From NCBI RefSeq assembly GCF_002013465.1, contig NZ_MAFC01000023.1, forward strand, positions 144,455 through 208,454: 64,000 nucleotides of DNA. Direction: 5' to 3'. Below are positions 34,198 to 43,640 of the stretch, in pieces (the stretch's first letter is position 1; the number at the start of each line of letters is the position of its first letter). The stretch comes from Mycobacterium sp. D16R12. Its GTDB lineage: Bacteria; Actinomycetota; Actinomycetes; Mycobacteriales; Mycobacteriaceae. The notes under the pieces were generated by a model. That model was not told where the DNA came from, did not search any database, and was given only the letters and a program-made list of their open reading frames with translations. Both the position numbers and the translations under genes were made by a program.

Positions 34198-35604
34198 CTA
34201 GCAGCCCTTGAGAGATTTGGCGAGATGATCGGCCACGCCGCCGATCGGAATACGCTGCTGGGTCATCTCATCGCGGTCGCGAACGGTGACGGAGTCGTCT
34301 TCGAGCGAGTCGAAATCGACTGTGACGCAGAACGGGGTGCCGATCTCGTCCTGTCGACGATACCTGCGACCGATGGCACCAGCGTCATCGAAGTCGACAT
34401 TCCAGCTCTGGCGCAGCTCGGCGGCCAGCGCCTTGGCGCGCGGGCTCAGATCCGCGTTGCGCGAGAGCGGCAAGACCGCGACCTTGACCGGGGCCAGACG
34501 CGGATCCAGCCGCAGCACGGTGCGCGTGTCCACACCGCCCTTGGCGTTGGGGGCCTCGTCCTCCTGGTAGGCGTCGACGAGGAAGGCCATGAACGAGCGG
34601 GTGAGACCGGCTGCGGGCTCGATCACGTACGGCGTGTAGCGCCGGTCCTCGGCCTGGTCGTAGTACGACAGGTCTTCACCGGAATGCTTGGCGTGCGTGG
34701 ACAAGTCGAAGTCGGTGCGGTTGGCCACACCCTCCAGCTCGCCCCACGGGTTGCCGCTGAAACCGAACTTGTACTCGATATCGACGGTGCCGTCCGAGTA
34801 GTGCGACAGCTTTTCCTTGGGATGGTCGTAGAGCCGCAGATTCTCCGGGTCGATACCCAGATCGATGTACCACTGCAGGCGGGCGTCGATCCAATACTTG
34901 TGCCACTCCGGCGCCGTCGACGGCTCGACGAAGAACTCCATCTCCATCTGCTCGAACTCGCGCGTACGGAAGATGAAGTTGCCGGGGGTGATCTCGTTGC
35001 GGAAGCTCTTGCCGATCTGGCCGATGCCGAACGGGGGCTTCTGGCGCGAGGTGGTGACGACGTTCTTGAAGTTCACGAAGATGCCCTGCGCCGTCTCGGG
35101 ACGCAGGTAGTGCAGACCGTCTTCGGTCTCGATGGGACCGAGGTAGGTCTTGAGCATCATGTTGAAGTCGCGCGGCTCGGTCCATTGGCCTCTGTTGCCG
35201 CAGTCCGGGCACACGATCTCGGTCATCGCGACCGACTCGGGGTCGTCGATGCCCTTCTTCTCCGCGTACGCCTCCTGCAGGTGGTCCTGGCGGTGGCGCT
35301 TGTGACAGTTCAGGCACTCGACCAGCGGGTCGTTGAACACCTCGACGTGACCGGAGGCGACCCAGACCTGACTGGGCAGAATCACCGAGGAGTCCAAGCC
35401 CACGACGTCGTCGCGGCTGGTGACGACGGAGCGCCACCACTGCTTCTTGATGTTCTCCTTGAGCTCCACACCGAGCGGCCCGTAATCCCACGCCGACTTG
35501 GTGCCGCCGTAGATCTCGCCGCACGGGTACACCAGTCCCCGGCGCTTGGCGAGGTTGACGACAGCCTCGATCTTCTTACCGGCGGCGTTCGGCTTGGCGG
35601 CCAC
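34198..35604 (-). CDS. glyS: Glycyl-tRNA synthetase (homodimeric type)
   Basis: 468 aa. Class II synthetase with YGPLGVELKENIK, the motif-2 region RNEITPGNFIFRTREFEQMEMEFF, and motif 3 GLTRSFMAFLVDAY, followed by the anticodon-binding domain. GTG 35604 is preferred, with GAGGAG upstream; TTG 35628 is also open. The insertion after motif 1 has four cysteines (CLNCHK and CPDCGN) that could bind zinc; from memory the M. tuberculosis enzyme lacks them. Orthologue of Rv2357c. It lies 94 nt downstream of the 22-gene operon on the same strand. Confidence 0.96.
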   Translation of the reverse strand: MAAKPNAAGKKIEAVVNLAKRRGLVYPCGEIYGGTKSAWDYGPLGVELKENIKKQWWRSVVTSRDDVVGLDSSVILPSQVWVASGHVEVFNDPLVECLNCHKRHRQDHLQEAYAEKKGIDDPESVAMTEIVCPDCGNRGQWTEPRDFNMMLKTYLGPIETEDGLHYLRPETAQGIFVNFKNVVTTSRQKPPFGIGQIGKSFRNEITPGNFIFRTREFEQMEMEFFVEPSTAPEWHKYWIDARLQWYIDLGIDPENLRLYDHPKEKLSHYSDGTVDIEYKFGFSGNPWGELEGVANRTDFDLSTHAKHSGEDLSYYDQAEDRRYTPYVIEPAAGLTRSFMAFLVDAYQEDEAPNAKGGVDTRTVLRLDPRLAPVKVAVLPLSRNADLSPRAKALAAELRQSWNVDFDDAGAIGRRYRRQDEIGTPFCVTVDFDSLEDDSVTVRDRDEMTQQRIPIGGVADHLAKSLKGC

Positions 35605-35698
35605 GATCTGCTCAGGCTCCTCTTGCAAGACTGCAGTAATTGACCTGAACAGCCTAAGGGCCGCGCAAAGCGCCTTTTACCTCGGTGGCTGCTAGCAG

Positions 35699-36595
35699 CT
35701 ACTTCAGATGGTCCAGCAGGATGCCTTCGGGACCGAAGTACTCGTCGCGCCACTTCTCCAGTAAGGGGCCGTGGTCGATGTCGTCGGGATGAAAGCCGGA
35801 GCGCAGGTAGCACCGGATCTTGGCGCCGAGCCCGGCGAACAGCGGTGTGCGCGGCAGCGTGACGATGCTGCGCAGCGTGGCCGCGGGATGGCGCCATGCC
35901 CACGGGTCGGTGAGGATCGAGGCCAGCAGGATCAGCGTCCGGCTCAGGAAAAGGGCCAGCGTGAGGACCATCGCCGCGATCCTCATGCGCTCGGTACCCC
36001 CAACATGGCGGTACACATCGAAGGCGACGGACTTGTGTTCCATCTCCTCGATGGCATGCCAGTTGAGCATCGCGCGCACCTCCGGATCGGTCAGCTGCTG
36101 CTGTATCCACGGGACGCTGAGCACCTGCTCCCCGAGGATGGCCGTGAGATGTTCCACCGCGACCGTCACCGCGAGTGCGGACCTGGCCACCCGATCCGGT
36201 AGCCGGTCTCTGTTCTGCTTCATCCGCTTGACTAGCCGCGTGCCCACCCGGTCCATGAGCCCGGTGGCCCAGTAGCCGCGCTGAACCAGCTGTGTGTTGA
36301 GCTCGCGGTGCTGGATGCCGTGCGTCATCTCCTGCCCGATGAACCCGGCGACCTGCTTCCTGAGCACGGGATCAACGATCTGACCGTCGTAGCGCCGCAC
36401 CGACTGGATGAAGAACTCCTCCCCCGAAGGGAAGAAGCCGGACAACAGGGCGACCAGGTGACTCATCGCGATATCGCCGGCCACGAAGTGCCGCCGCGCC
36501 GGTGAGGCCCCGTCAAAGGTGAACGCGATCCGGCGGGTGTTCACCGCCCGCGTAGCCGCGGACTGTGGACGGTCGTGCGCACTGTTGGCCGGCAT
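35699..36595 (-). CDS. Predicted metal-dependent hydrolase (PF10118/COG3687 type)
   Basis: 298 aa. Conserved acidic/His motifs are spread through a helical protein: FIGQEMTHGIQHRELN, AVTVAVEHLTAILGE, and WHAIEEMEHKSVAFDVY, the ferritin-like di-metal pattern of this family. One or two hydrophobic stretches lie near residues 205-230. Known members are uncharacterised. It starts three bases after mceF and is the last gene of the 22-gene operon. Confidence 0.82.
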   Translation of the reverse strand: MPANSAHDRPQSAATRAVNTRRIAFTFDGASPARRHFVAGDIAMSHLVALLSGFFPSGEEFFIQSVRRYDGQIVDPVLRKQVAGFIGQEMTHGIQHRELNTQLVQRGYWATGLMDRVGTRLVKRMKQNRDRLPDRVARSALAVTVAVEHLTAILGEQVLSVPWIQQQLTDPEVRAMLNWHAIEEMEHKSVAFDVYRHVGGTERMRIAAMVLTLALFLSRTLILLASILTDPWAWRHPAATLRSIVTLPRTPLFAGLGAKIRCYLRSGFHPDDIDHGPLLEKWRDEYFGPEGILLDHLK

Positions 36596-36598
36596 CGG

Positions 36599-37798
36599 TT
36601 ACCTCGGTGGCTCGATGGGCAGCGCGGGGCCGCCGTAGGGCGTCGGGATGGTGTACCGGCCCGGCGGCGTCCGGTCGGAGGTGGCGCCCAGATCTGCACC
36701 CGCGGGCGGGCCCGCCGTGTCGTCTCCCGCCGGGCGCGGAGCGTTCCTGGCGCCGCGCACCAAGACCGCGGGATCGTCGTCGTGGCAATAGGTGTGCAGG
36801 AACGGCTCCGGGTAATCGGCCGAGGACGGCGGATGCCGCGGGACGCCGTAATCGCAGGCGTAACGCGGATACAGATCGGCGGTCACCCATAGCCCGTGCT
36901 CGTGCATGGTGGTGCTGAACGCCTCCAGCGCCGAACCGCGGTAGTCGGGGAACAGCGCGTTGAGCGCCGGTACCCGCACATACGACAACCGGGCGTTGGC
37001 GGCCAGGTTGGCCAGCAGCTGCACCATGGTGTCCGAGTTGTCGGTGAACAGATTGTCCGTGGCCCCCAACACACGTGGCGATTGGTCGATGAGTTTCCGG
37101 TAGCCGCCGTCCATCCTGTTGATACCCGCCAGGGTGCCGCGCAGATTGCGCGCGGTGGCCGCGATACCGCCGTTGACGTCGATCGCCGCCGACAGCACCG
37201 TCCGGCTGTCCTTTATCGCGCTGACCGTCTCGGGCAACACCGCGTCGAGGGTGGCGAGCAGGAACACCCCGCCGTCAACAATCGCCGTAAGCTTCTTTGG
37301 CCCTTCGGCACTCAGGCTCAGTTCCCTCTTGATGCGCTCGATCTTGGCCGGATCCACCTGGGCGAGCACACCATCGGCGTGGACCAGCAGCTGTGCCGGC
37401 GTGACCGGGATGGCGGTACGGTCCCGGGTGATCACGGCCCCGGCGGACAGGAACGGACCCGCGTCCGATCCCGCCGAGAAGTCCAGGTACTGCTCACCGG
37501 CCGGGGACAGCCCGGACACCCGAACCGAGGCGGAGGCGGGAACGCGCACACCGCCGTCCACACTGACCGTCGCGTTCACACCCTGGCCGGTGAAGGTCAG
37601 CGAATCGACCGCACCGATGCGCACCCCATGCAGCGTCACGTCTTGATTGGGCAGCAGGCCACCGGATTCGGCGAGCTGGATGGTCACCGGGTAGCTCGAC
37701 GCCAGCGGCCGCACGTGCAGCACCCCGACAAGCAGATAGGTCACCGAGACCGTCAACATGAGCACCAGCGACAAACCGCTGACCCAGGCGCGGCTCAT
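36599..37798 (-). CDS. mceF: MCE family protein MceF
   Basis: 399 aa. N-terminal membrane anchor (LSLVLMLTVSVTYLLVGVL), an MlaD/MCE domain at about 35-115 (VTIQLAESGGLLPNQDVTLHGVRIGAV), a helical Mce4_CUP1-type region, and a Pro-rich tail. ATG 37798 overlaps the mceE stop (ATGA). Part of the hexameric MCE tunnel that carries hydrophobic substrates across the mycobacterial envelope. Confidence 0.92.
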   Translation of the reverse strand: MSRAWVSGLSLVLMLTVSVTYLLVGVLHVRPLASSYPVTIQLAESGGLLPNQDVTLHGVRIGAVDSLTFTGQGVNATVSVDGGVRVPASASVRVSGLSPAGEQYLDFSAGSDAGPFLSAGAVITRDRTAIPVTPAQLLVHADGVLAQVDPAKIERIKRELSLSAEGPKKLTAIVDGGVFLLATLDAVLPETVSAIKDSRTVLSAAIDVNGGIAATARNLRGTLAGINRMDGGYRKLIDQSPRVLGATDNLFTDNSDTMVQLLANLAANARLSYVRVPALNALFPDYRGSALEAFSTTMHEHGLWVTADLYPRYACDYGVPRHPPSSADYPEPFLHTYCHDDDPAVLVRGARNAPRPAGDDTAGPPAGADLGATSDRTPPGRYTIPTPYGGPALPIEPPR

Positions 37799-38916
37799 CG
37801 GGGGGCCTCCTGCGCGGCGGGCCCTTGACCTACTACGCGCTCCTGCAGTCGCCACAGCGTGTACTTGAAGGTCCCGACGAGCTTGGCCCAGTCGTACCGC
37901 TTGGGTCCGTGAAAACCCTGGTCTCCCCCGAATCCGGCGTCCGGTATCGCCCCCAACACGAGGCGATCGATACCGGCGCTGCCGGAGATGGCCGATCCCG
38001 CAGTGATTTTGATGAACGGTGCGTACAACCGGTTCAGCGCGAGCAGGCTCGTCTCGGGATCCAGCACCACGTCATTCCAGGACCGGGAGATGGCGTTCGC
38101 GTCGGCGACGACGCTGCGCCCGCTGGCATCGGTACCCGCGATGGACGGGAACTTGCCCAGCTCACCGGCGGTATCGCCCAGCAGCAGCACCAAATTCGAG
38201 ATCTGGTCGGCATTGTCGCGCAAAGTCGCGGTCGCCGGGCCGGCCGCGTGCAGCACCTCGGCGAGTTTGTCGCTCTTGCCGTCGAGCGCCTCGGCCAGCT
38301 GGGCCGTCTCGGTCATCGCGGCCTCCAGCTGTCCCGAGCGCGCGTTGAGCTTGCCCAGCAGCTCATTCGACTTCCCGATCATGCGCCCGAAGGCCTGCCC
38401 GTCCGGTCCGGCGGCCCTGCCGGTGCCGTTGATGACGTTGGTGAGGTTATGCACCGCACCGCCGTTCACGAGGATGGCCGCCGAGCTGAGCACCGATTCC
38501 ACGGTGGCGGCCGCCCCGGTTCGGTCGATCGGGATGGTGTCTCCGTCGGCCAGCACGCCGCCGGCGGATTGCTCCGGGGGCGCAATGGCCACGAACACAT
38601 CGCCCAGCGGTGTGGCCGTGCGCAATTGCGCCGTGCTGCCCACGGGAAGCGTGACGTCATGCCGGATGCGCAGGGTGGTCACCGCGCTGAAATCACGGGC
38701 CGCCATGGATTCCACCTCGCCGATGTTGGCACCGGCGAGTTTCACCTTGGCGCGCTCGGGCAGATTCAGCGCATTCGCGAAGATGGCCGTCAGCCGGTAT
38801 CCCCCGGCGCCCAATCCGGGCGCGGGCAGCGGCAGGTCGGCCAGGCCGCTCGTGGAGCACCCCGCGCAGGCAAGCACCACCGTCAGGGCTATCGCCGACA
38901 GTCTGCGCCTCATCAC
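37795..38916 (-). CDS. mceE: MCE family lipoprotein MceE (LprK-like)
   Basis: 373 aa. Lipoprotein signal with VVLACAGC. The MCE domain starts at GYRLTAIFANALNLPERAKVKLAGANIGEV; helical regions follow. MceE is the lipid-anchored member in mycobacterial mce operons. Both ends overlap neighbours by four bases. Confidence 0.93.
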   Translation of the reverse strand: MMRRRLSAIALTVVLACAGCSTSGLADLPLPAPGLGAGGYRLTAIFANALNLPERAKVKLAGANIGEVESMAARDFSAVTTLRIRHDVTLPVGSTAQLRTATPLGDVFVAIAPPEQSAGGVLADGDTIPIDRTGAAATVESVLSSAAILVNGGAVHNLTNVINGTGRAAGPDGQAFGRMIGKSNELLGKLNARSGQLEAAMTETAQLAEALDGKSDKLAEVLHAAGPATATLRDNADQISNLVLLLGDTAGELGKFPSIAGTDASGRSVVADANAISRSWNDVVLDPETSLLALNRLYAPFIKITAGSAISGSAGIDRLVLGAIPDAGFGGDQGFHGPKRYDWAKLVGTFKYTLWRLQERVVGQGPAAQEAPR

Positions 38917-40025
38917 TTCTGCCCCATCGCCGCGAGACCGTCGAGCATGTACGTGAGCCCGAAGTCCGGCCCATAGTCCTGCAATGTCCCGGTGCTGCAG
39001 CCAAGCTGGCGCAGACCCATCATGTTGCAGATCTCCTTGCCCATCTGCCCGTCGAAGACCATGCGGTCGGCCAGGAAGTGGGCGCGGATCGCACCGTTGC
39101 GCTGATCGATGGCGTTGTACAGGTTGTCGGCCATCAGCGGCAGCACATCGAAGAACTCGGCGACCTCACGCTGGCGGTCGTACACCGTCTGGATGCTCTT
39201 GTTGCCGTTGGCGATACCCCGGCGAACGGCATCCCGGTTGGACTGCAGGATGTTCCCGGTCTGCTCGATCACCTCGTTGAACTTGCGGCCGGTGCTGCCC
39301 GAACCGAAACTCTCTTGCGCCAGGATGTCGCTGAGCTGGCGCACCGTGGAGCCGAACTGGCGCAGGCTGGCATCGTTGCGGGCCGCCGCGTCCAGCAAGC
39401 CGCTGACATTCTTGACGATGGCGGTCATCTGTTCGCGGGTGTGCGCACCGCCATCAGCACCCAGACGCAACGCCCGGGACAGTTCGTCCAGCGCCGTCTT
39501 GATGCGATCACCGTTGCCGGACGCGACACCGTCACCGGCGTTGAGCACCGCGGCGATGGGTCCGCTGCCGGTGCCGTCACCATGCAGGGAGCCCGACAGT
39601 TTATCGAGCATGCCGAGCACCCTGTCGAATTCGACGGGGGTCTTGGTCCGGTTCAAGCCGATGGTGTCGCGATCATGCAGCACCGGACCGCCGCGGTATG
39701 GCGGTGACAGCTCGATCTGCCGGTCGGTCAGGATGGACGTGGACAGGGTGACGGCCTGGGCATCGGCGGGTATCTGGACCTGCCGGTCGACGGTGAACTC
39801 CACCTCGGCATATCCGCCCCTGGCGGTGATCCTGGACACCTGCCCCACCGGCATGCCCAGCACGGCCACCACGTTCCCTGGATAAATACCTGCGGCACTG
39901 TCGAATTGGGCCGTCACCGTGATGGTCCCGCTGGCCCCGGTGACGGACCAGGCGGCACCCACCGTCGTCGCGGTGACGACGAGCAGTCCCAGCCCGATCA
40001 GGGTGAGTGTGCGAATCTTTCTCAT
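38913..40025 (-). CDS. mceD: MCE family protein MceD
   Basis: 370 aa. ATG 40025 overlaps the mceC stop. N-terminal helix (TLTLIGLGLLVVTATTVG), MCE domain (ITVTAQFDSAAGIYPGNVVAVLGMPVGQV), helical region, and a Cys pair near the end (CNMMGLRQLGC). Confidence 0.92.
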   Translation of the reverse strand: MRKIRTLTLIGLGLLVVTATTVGAAWSVTGASGTITVTAQFDSAAGIYPGNVVAVLGMPVGQVSRITARGGYAEVEFTVDRQVQIPADAQAVTLSTSILTDRQIELSPPYRGGPVLHDRDTIGLNRTKTPVEFDRVLGMLDKLSGSLHGDGTGSGPIAAVLNAGDGVASGNGDRIKTALDELSRALRLGADGGAHTREQMTAIVKNVSGLLDAAARNDASLRQFGSTVRQLSDILAQESFGSGSTGRKFNEVIEQTGNILQSNRDAVRRGIANGNKSIQTVYDRQREVAEFFDVLPLMADNLYNAIDQRNGAIRAHFLADRMVFDGQMGKEICNMMGLRQLGCSTGTLQDYGPDFGLTYMLDGLAAMGQK

Positions 40026-41077
40026 TGACAGTCCTTGAAGTACTGGATCATCCCGAATTGCTTGGCACGGCCGCTGATCGCACACATCCACGAGTCGATG
40101 AGGGCACCCCCGGGCGGATTGGCCTCAATCGAGTTGCCGAACCCGGTGGCGTTGGCGATCTCACGGATGGGTACCGGCGCGATCTGAAGCAGGTTGCCCA
40201 ACAAGGCATCCTGCTGCGCAAGCTTGCCGCTGAGCTCCTCCATGGTGTGGATGACACCGTCGAGTACGCGGTGGTCATCGACCACGATGCTGCGCAGCGA
40301 GTCCACGATGCTCTGCAGCGAGCGCATCATCGCGTGGAAGGCCGCCGAGCGTGCCACGAACTCCCCCACCAACTCCTGCCCCTGACGGATGAAAGTGCCG
40401 ATATCGGACTGCTGACGGCGCAGCATGCCGGTCACATTCTCGGTGCTCGCCAGCAGCGTGCCCAGCTGCTCGCGGCGCTGTGCGATCACCGCGGACAGGG
40501 CACGCACGTTCTCCATGGCCTGTGGCACCACGTTCGGCAGCCCGTCGAGTTGGGTGCCCAGAACGTTCAGCGAGGAGGCGATGCGGTCGGCATCCACCTG
40601 TTCGAAGGTGCGGGTGGAGTCGGCAAGGGCCGCCCGCAGGTCATACGGCACCGCGGTGTGCTGCAGGCTGATTCGCCGTCCCGCTGGTGTGCCGGTGCCC
40701 GCGGGCCACAGGTCGAGATACCGGGAACCGAACAGTGTGGTGATCTTGATCGCCGCGTGTGTCTCACTGCCCACCGGGATGTGCTCACGGACCCGGAAGG
40801 TGGCTTCGACATGGTCACCGGTCAGCCGGACACCGGTGACCGAGCCGACCTGCACGCCCGCGACGGTGACGATGTTCCCCGGCCGCAATGCGGCCGCCTG
40901 CAAGAACTCGGCGGTGAATTGTCGATATCCGATCCCCAGTTGCTTCACCAGGAGCAGGGCGCCGATGAGCGCGGCGATAACCGCCACGGCGATGACACCG
41001 AGCCAGGTCTTGTTGTAGGAGTCCAGCGGCCTACGAATGAAGGAGAGCCAGCGCGGCCCGATCATCTCAGCCGCCAT
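40022..41077 (-). CDS. mceC: MCE family protein MceC
   Basis: 351 aa from ATG 41077; ATG 41065, just past the mceB stop, is equally possible. Membrane anchor (LGVIAVAVIAALIGALLLV), MCE domain (YRQFTAEFLQAAALRPGNIVTVAGVQVGSV), then helical repeats. Confidence 0.92.
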   Translation of the reverse strand: MAAEMIGPRWLSFIRRPLDSYNKTWLGVIAVAVIAALIGALLLVKQLGIGYRQFTAEFLQAAALRPGNIVTVAGVQVGSVTGVRLTGDHVEATFRVREHIPVGSETHAAIKITTLFGSRYLDLWPAGTGTPAGRRISLQHTAVPYDLRAALADSTRTFEQVDADRIASSLNVLGTQLDGLPNVVPQAMENVRALSAVIAQRREQLGTLLASTENVTGMLRRQQSDIGTFIRQGQELVGEFVARSAAFHAMMRSLQSIVDSLRSIVVDDHRVLDGVIHTMEELSGKLAQQDALLGNLLQIAPVPIREIANATGFGNSIEANPPGGALIDSWMCAISGRAKQFGMIQYFKDCQ

Positions 41078-42134
41078 CGCCGGCATTCCTGCAGCGAGCC
41101 GTGTGTTGGATCTTGCCTCCCGGGGTGGCCGCGTTGACGATGATCGGCACGACGTCGTTGAGCCCGGGGAAGAACCCGTAGATGTTCACGTCGCACGCAT
41201 AGGCATTCATGTAGGAGCCTTCCCCGAACATGCGCGCCAGCCCCTTGAGGAACAGCGGTATGTTGAGCCCCGTGTAGGCGATCTGCGGCTCGATGTTGAG
41301 CATGTGCCGGGTGTAACCGGGCTCGCGCGTGAGTAATTCGTGCAGCTGCGGGTCCACATCGTGGGCGATCCGCGACAGGTTGCTGACCACCGCGTTCATC
41401 TTGCCGACGGAGGACACCAGCTCGGGTCTGCGGCTGTCGAACTGGCCGACCACCGCACGGGTCGCGGCGATCGCCTCCTCGAAGTCACGATTCTGCGCCG
41501 CCAGACTGCCCACCACCCGGTCCAGGTTCTCGATCACGTGGTCCAGGGCATCGTCACGACCCGTGAATGTCTTGGTCAGTGTTGATGTCTGGTCGACAAG
41601 TGTCGCGAACGAGCCGGTGTCCCCCTGCAGTGAGCCGATGACGGCCTGGGTGAGGTTGTTCACCTGCGCAGGGTCCAACACCGCGAAAAGAGGTTCGTAC
41701 CCATTGAGCAGAATGCCGATGTCGAAGGAGGGCTCGGTGCGCTCGACCGGGATGACGCCACCCGGCGCCAACAGGCCACCGTGTCCCGAGTGTCCCTGCG
41801 CCAATGCGAGATACCGCTGACCGACGATGTTCTGGTAGGTCACCGACGCGATGGTGCTGTCGGGGAGCCGCTGGCCGTCCTGCACGGCGAAGCTCACCGT
41901 GGCGAGCGTTCCGTTGAGCTCGATGCCCTGAACTCTGCCCACGCGGACCCCCGCGATCCGCACGTCATCACCCTCGCGCAGCCCGAAGACATCGGTGAAC
42001 ACCGCGCCGTAGGAGACTGTCGCGCCCTTGACGTCGCGCCGCAATGTGACATAGACCAGCCACGTCAGCACGGTGGCGATCACCAGGAAGATGACGAGAC
42101 CCACGAGAGGGCCGCGCGTTGTCATGGGCCTCAT
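41067..42134 (-). CDS. mceB: MCE family protein MceB
   Basis: 355 aa. Anchor (LVGLVIFLVIATVLTWLVYV), MCE domain (YGAVFTDVFGLREGDDVRIAGVRVGRV), helical C-terminal domain with YACDVNIYGFFPGLNDVVP. Overlaps mceA by four bases. Confidence 0.93.
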   Translation of the reverse strand: MRPMTTRGPLVGLVIFLVIATVLTWLVYVTLRRDVKGATVSYGAVFTDVFGLREGDDVRIAGVRVGRVQGIELNGTLATVSFAVQDGQRLPDSTIASVTYQNIVGQRYLALAQGHSGHGGLLAPGGVIPVERTEPSFDIGILLNGYEPLFAVLDPAQVNNLTQAVIGSLQGDTGSFATLVDQTSTLTKTFTGRDDALDHVIENLDRVVGSLAAQNRDFEEAIAATRAVVGQFDSRRPELVSSVGKMNAVVSNLSRIAHDVDPQLHELLTREPGYTRHMLNIEPQIAYTGLNIPLFLKGLARMFGEGSYMNAYACDVNIYGFFPGLNDVVPIIVNAATPGGKIQHTARCRNAGDGG

Positions 42135-43639
42135 CGAGCACCTCCTTCACGATGCGGATCCTCGGTTCTGCTCACGGTGGTGCCACGGGCGATAGGCCCG
42201 AGTATCAGCTGATCGGCCACTGTCGCGGGCTGTCCCAGGATCTGCTCCAGTTGCCCCCGTTCCTGCACGCTGCCGACGGGCCCCACATTCCCGCCGAAAG
42301 ATGCCGGTGCGACGGCGGTTTGACCCGGATCGGCGCTTCCGGGTACCGGCGGAGCCGGACTCAGCCAGGACGGCACCGGCGGATTGGGATCACGCAGGTC
42401 CGGATTGGGGTTGACCAGTGGCGGCCCGACGGCGACGAGATTGCCATGGGGGCCCACCACGGTTCCCGGCGGCGGAGCCAGGTTGGCCGGCGGGTGATAG
42501 TTCTGCGGCAGCAGCACCTCGGGAAGGTCGGGCCGCACCGCGATCTGGGGAGCGGTAAAGCAGCTGGGCCCCTTCAGTTCCCCGTAGCGCGGACAGTCCG
42601 CGCGGGTGTAGGTGTACGACGGGGTGAACGACAGATTGACCCGGCCCTTGGCTGTGGTCAGTTCCGGGTCCCACACTTCCTGGAAGAAGGTGTTGGAGAA
42701 CGTGGTGATGCGCCGGGTGATCGGCACGAAGTGCTCGGCGTTATCAGCCAGCACACCCAGCACCGGCGTCAGGTCGGTGGTGATCTGGATGAGCTGATCG
42801 GTGTGGTTGCGCAGCGACTCCACGGTGGTGCCGGTGGTGTGCACCCCGGCGCCGATGAACGTGCGCAACTGGTCTCGTTTCTCGGCCAGGGTGCGCATGG
42901 GCCCCACGGCTTCGTGCAGGGCATCCACCAGATCCGGTGCGGTCTGCGAGAGCCCGCGCGCCGCATCCACCAGTGCCGACACCGTGGAGGGCCCCTGGTC
43001 CGTCGCCACGACGGCGTTGAGCTGGTCCAGAATGCGGTCGAGTTGTGCTGCACTGGTGAGTAGTTCGGCGCGGCGATGATCGGTGGCCGCGCCAACCGCT
43101 GCCAGGATGCCGACGGTGTTGCCCTCACGGCCGCGGCCCGTCGCGGAGAGGATCTGGCGCAGCTTGTTCACCGTGGTCTGGAACAGCACGGTCGGCAGCC
43201 GGGTGTCCTCGGCAATACGCCCGCCGTCGCGCACGGGTGCACCGGCCCCGTGGTCGACGAGTTGCAGGGCCGAGACCGCGAAGACATTGCTCGGTACTAC
43301 GCGCGCGGTGACGGTACCGGGGATTGAGTTGGCGTACAGAGGCTTGAGCCGCAGATGCACCCGATTGGGTTGTGCGCCAACCGCCGGGACAACGCTGTCC
43401 ACGACACCGACGAGCACACCCCGGTACTTCACATCCGAGCGCGGCGGCAGCCCGTCGCCGACGTTGCGCAGCTCGGCGATCACGTTGACGTACCTGTCCA
43501 GCACTCCCGTCGACTTGATCAACAACGCCGAGGTGATGAGGGCGACCGCGAGCAACGCGGCACCCCCGCGCATCAGCAGCTGCCGACGGGAGAAGCGCAC
43601 GCCGTCCAGGTCGTAATGAATGCCAAGCTGATTCGTCAC
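42131..43639 (-). CDS. mceA: MCE family protein MceA
   Basis: 502 aa. GTG 43639 is chosen: one base after the yrbEB stop with GGGGGA as ribosome binding site. GTG 43672 would add eleven residues. Anchor (LLAVALITSALLIKSTG), MCE domain (VIAELRNVGDGLPPRSDVKYRGVLVG), helical region, and a long Pro-rich C-terminal tail (about residues 390-470) that is longer than in most MceA proteins as I recall them. Confidence 0.9.
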   Translation of the reverse strand: MTNQLGIHYDLDGVRFSRRQLLMRGGAALLAVALITSALLIKSTGVLDRYVNVIAELRNVGDGLPPRSDVKYRGVLVGVVDSVVPAVGAQPNRVHLRLKPLYANSIPGTVTARVVPSNVFAVSALQLVDHGAGAPVRDGGRIAEDTRLPTVLFQTTVNKLRQILSATGRGREGNTVGILAAVGAATDHRRAELLTSAAQLDRILDQLNAVVATDQGPSTVSALVDAARGLSQTAPDLVDALHEAVGPMRTLAEKRDQLRTFIGAGVHTTGTTVESLRNHTDQLIQITTDLTPVLGVLADNAEHFVPITRRITTFSNTFFQEVWDPELTTAKGRVNLSFTPSYTYTRADCPRYGELKGPSCFTAPQIAVRPDLPEVLLPQNYHPPANLAPPPGTVVGPHGNLVAVGPPLVNPNPDLRDPNPPVPSWLSPAPPVPGSADPGQTAVAPASFGGNVGPVGSVQERGQLEQILGQPATVADQLILGPIARGTTVSRTEDPHREGGAR

Positions 43640-43640
43640 C

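Noticed and set aside
37825..38976. Long plus-strand frame opposite mceE
   Set aside because: High-GC shadow of mceE; no motif, and it would run against a tightly overlapping operon.
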